The notes beneath the pieces are model-generated. The model was not told the origin of the DNA and ran no database searches. It was given only the letters and a program-made list of their open reading frames with translations. Source: Micromonospora alfalfae (GTDB lineage Bacteria; Actinomycetota; Actinomycetes; Mycobacteriales; Micromonosporaceae). Taken from it: a stretch of 64,000 nt of DNA. Location of the stretch: the NCBI RefSeq assembly GCF_022230925.1, contig NZ_JAKKFH010000063.1:124001-188000 (forward strand). Direction: 5' to 3'. The translations under genes were made by a program, and so were the position numbers. Below, in pieces: positions 63,619 through 64,000 of this stretch (the first letter of the stretch is position 1; each line of letters begins with the position of its first letter).

Positions 63619-64000
63619 CGCGATGGTCCTTCGCAGTGGGAGAAGGCGACGGTGTCGCCGGGATGGTTTCGGGACGGTGGGGGTGAGGCGGCAGGCCGAC
63701 GTGGCGTCGACCCGATGGGCGACGATCGGGGCCCTCGGTGCTGGTGGCGTCAGGTAGCGTCCGACCGGTGGCCGGTCATGGAACGGACCGAGCCGGGCAG
63801 GGGTCGTGATGGTGCGAAGCCGAGCTCGCTCAAGCCGAAGTCGACTCTGCGCCGGCCGGGTCGGGCTCTGACACCCTCAAACCCCTGTTTGTGTGCTCTG
63901 GCGAACGCCTGCCGAACTCACAGCCGCTCACAGCGACTCACAAAGTCACCCGGTCGACCATGTCCGTTCTCAGGCAATCTGCTCCGTTCTCAATATTTCT
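63619..64000. other. Upstream non-coding region of xis-int with direct repeats
   Basis: No gene of substance is visible in the last 382 nt. CTCACA is repeated at exactly 10-nt intervals at 63917, 63927 and 63937, and TCCGTTCTCA is repeated at 63963-63972 and 63983-63992 (20-nt interval). These helically phased repeats suggest a regulator-binding region, possibly for xis-int control or a neighbouring replication gene beyond the edge. Confidence 0.4.

Noticed and set aside
1..64000. CRISPR arrays
   Set aside because: No regularly spaced repeat-spacer units and no cas gene were seen.

Overview
The window is GC-rich, densely coded actinobacterial DNA. The gene content fits Micromonosporaceae, with Micromonospora or a relative most likely: GTG starts, 4-nt ATGA/GTGA couplings, a sugar ABC transporter without its own ATPase, an LtrA protein, a MarR-GNAT fusion, GPP34, and a DUF-type N-terminal domain joined to a CdiA-like toxin. 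Genus assignment is inference from gene content only.

1-17.8 kb is ordinary chromosome: a truncated PAP2 phosphatase, a GH65 glycosidase/phosphorylase, a zinc-motif protein, LtrA, MarR-GNAT, a TetR-controlled methyltransferase operon, LysR, a RibD-like reductase, GNAT, a sugar ABC importer whose two permeases are fused into one chain, its IclR regulator, an SDR and an MmyB-type regulator. Several palindromic operators are visible.

17.9-35.7 kb holds the most unusual block. A Crp/Fnr regulator precedes a CHAT protease (+ strand). It converges, with a 4-nt overlap, on a leftward operon encoding a protein with a class III cyclase-like domain, a caspase-like peptidase and a 1246-aa helical-repeat CHAT protein. 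From the same 420-bp intergenic region a rightward operon encodes a small protein, a coiled-coil membrane protein, two small proteins, a Ycf46-type AAA+ ATPase and two single-gene membrane/proline-rich proteins. Together they look like a protease-based conflict or regulated cell-death system with a membrane-linked ATPase arm.

35.7-53.5 kb is accessory. It opens with two decayed 3' ends of a tRNA-Lys gene (old att sites). A 1080-aa helicase-nuclease, an ECF sigma factor with its membrane partner, an IS5 remnant and a decayed duplicate of a Nudix-nucleotidyltransferase gene follow. Next comes a CdiA-type toxin with a SitI3-like immunity gene; the toxin frame is joined to an upstream domain by a canonical -1 slippery heptamer directly before the stop codon. 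A tightly overlapping five-gene operon (methyltransferase, HPr-kinase-like, two P-loop kinases, Nudix-nucleotidyltransferase) has a divergent XRE/TPR regulator and a nearby S9 peptidase.

53.8-58.6 kb has a frameshifted APC permease coupled to an acetamidase/formamidase, then GPP34, a secreted or membrane-anchored protein and a GNAT. An intact tRNA-Lys(UUU) lies at 58.64-58.72 kb. To its right are a PadR/membrane-protein pair, a hypothetical gene, a tyrosine integrase, an excisionase-like HTH protein and a repeat-bearing intergenic region, consistent with the end of an integrative element extending beyond the window.
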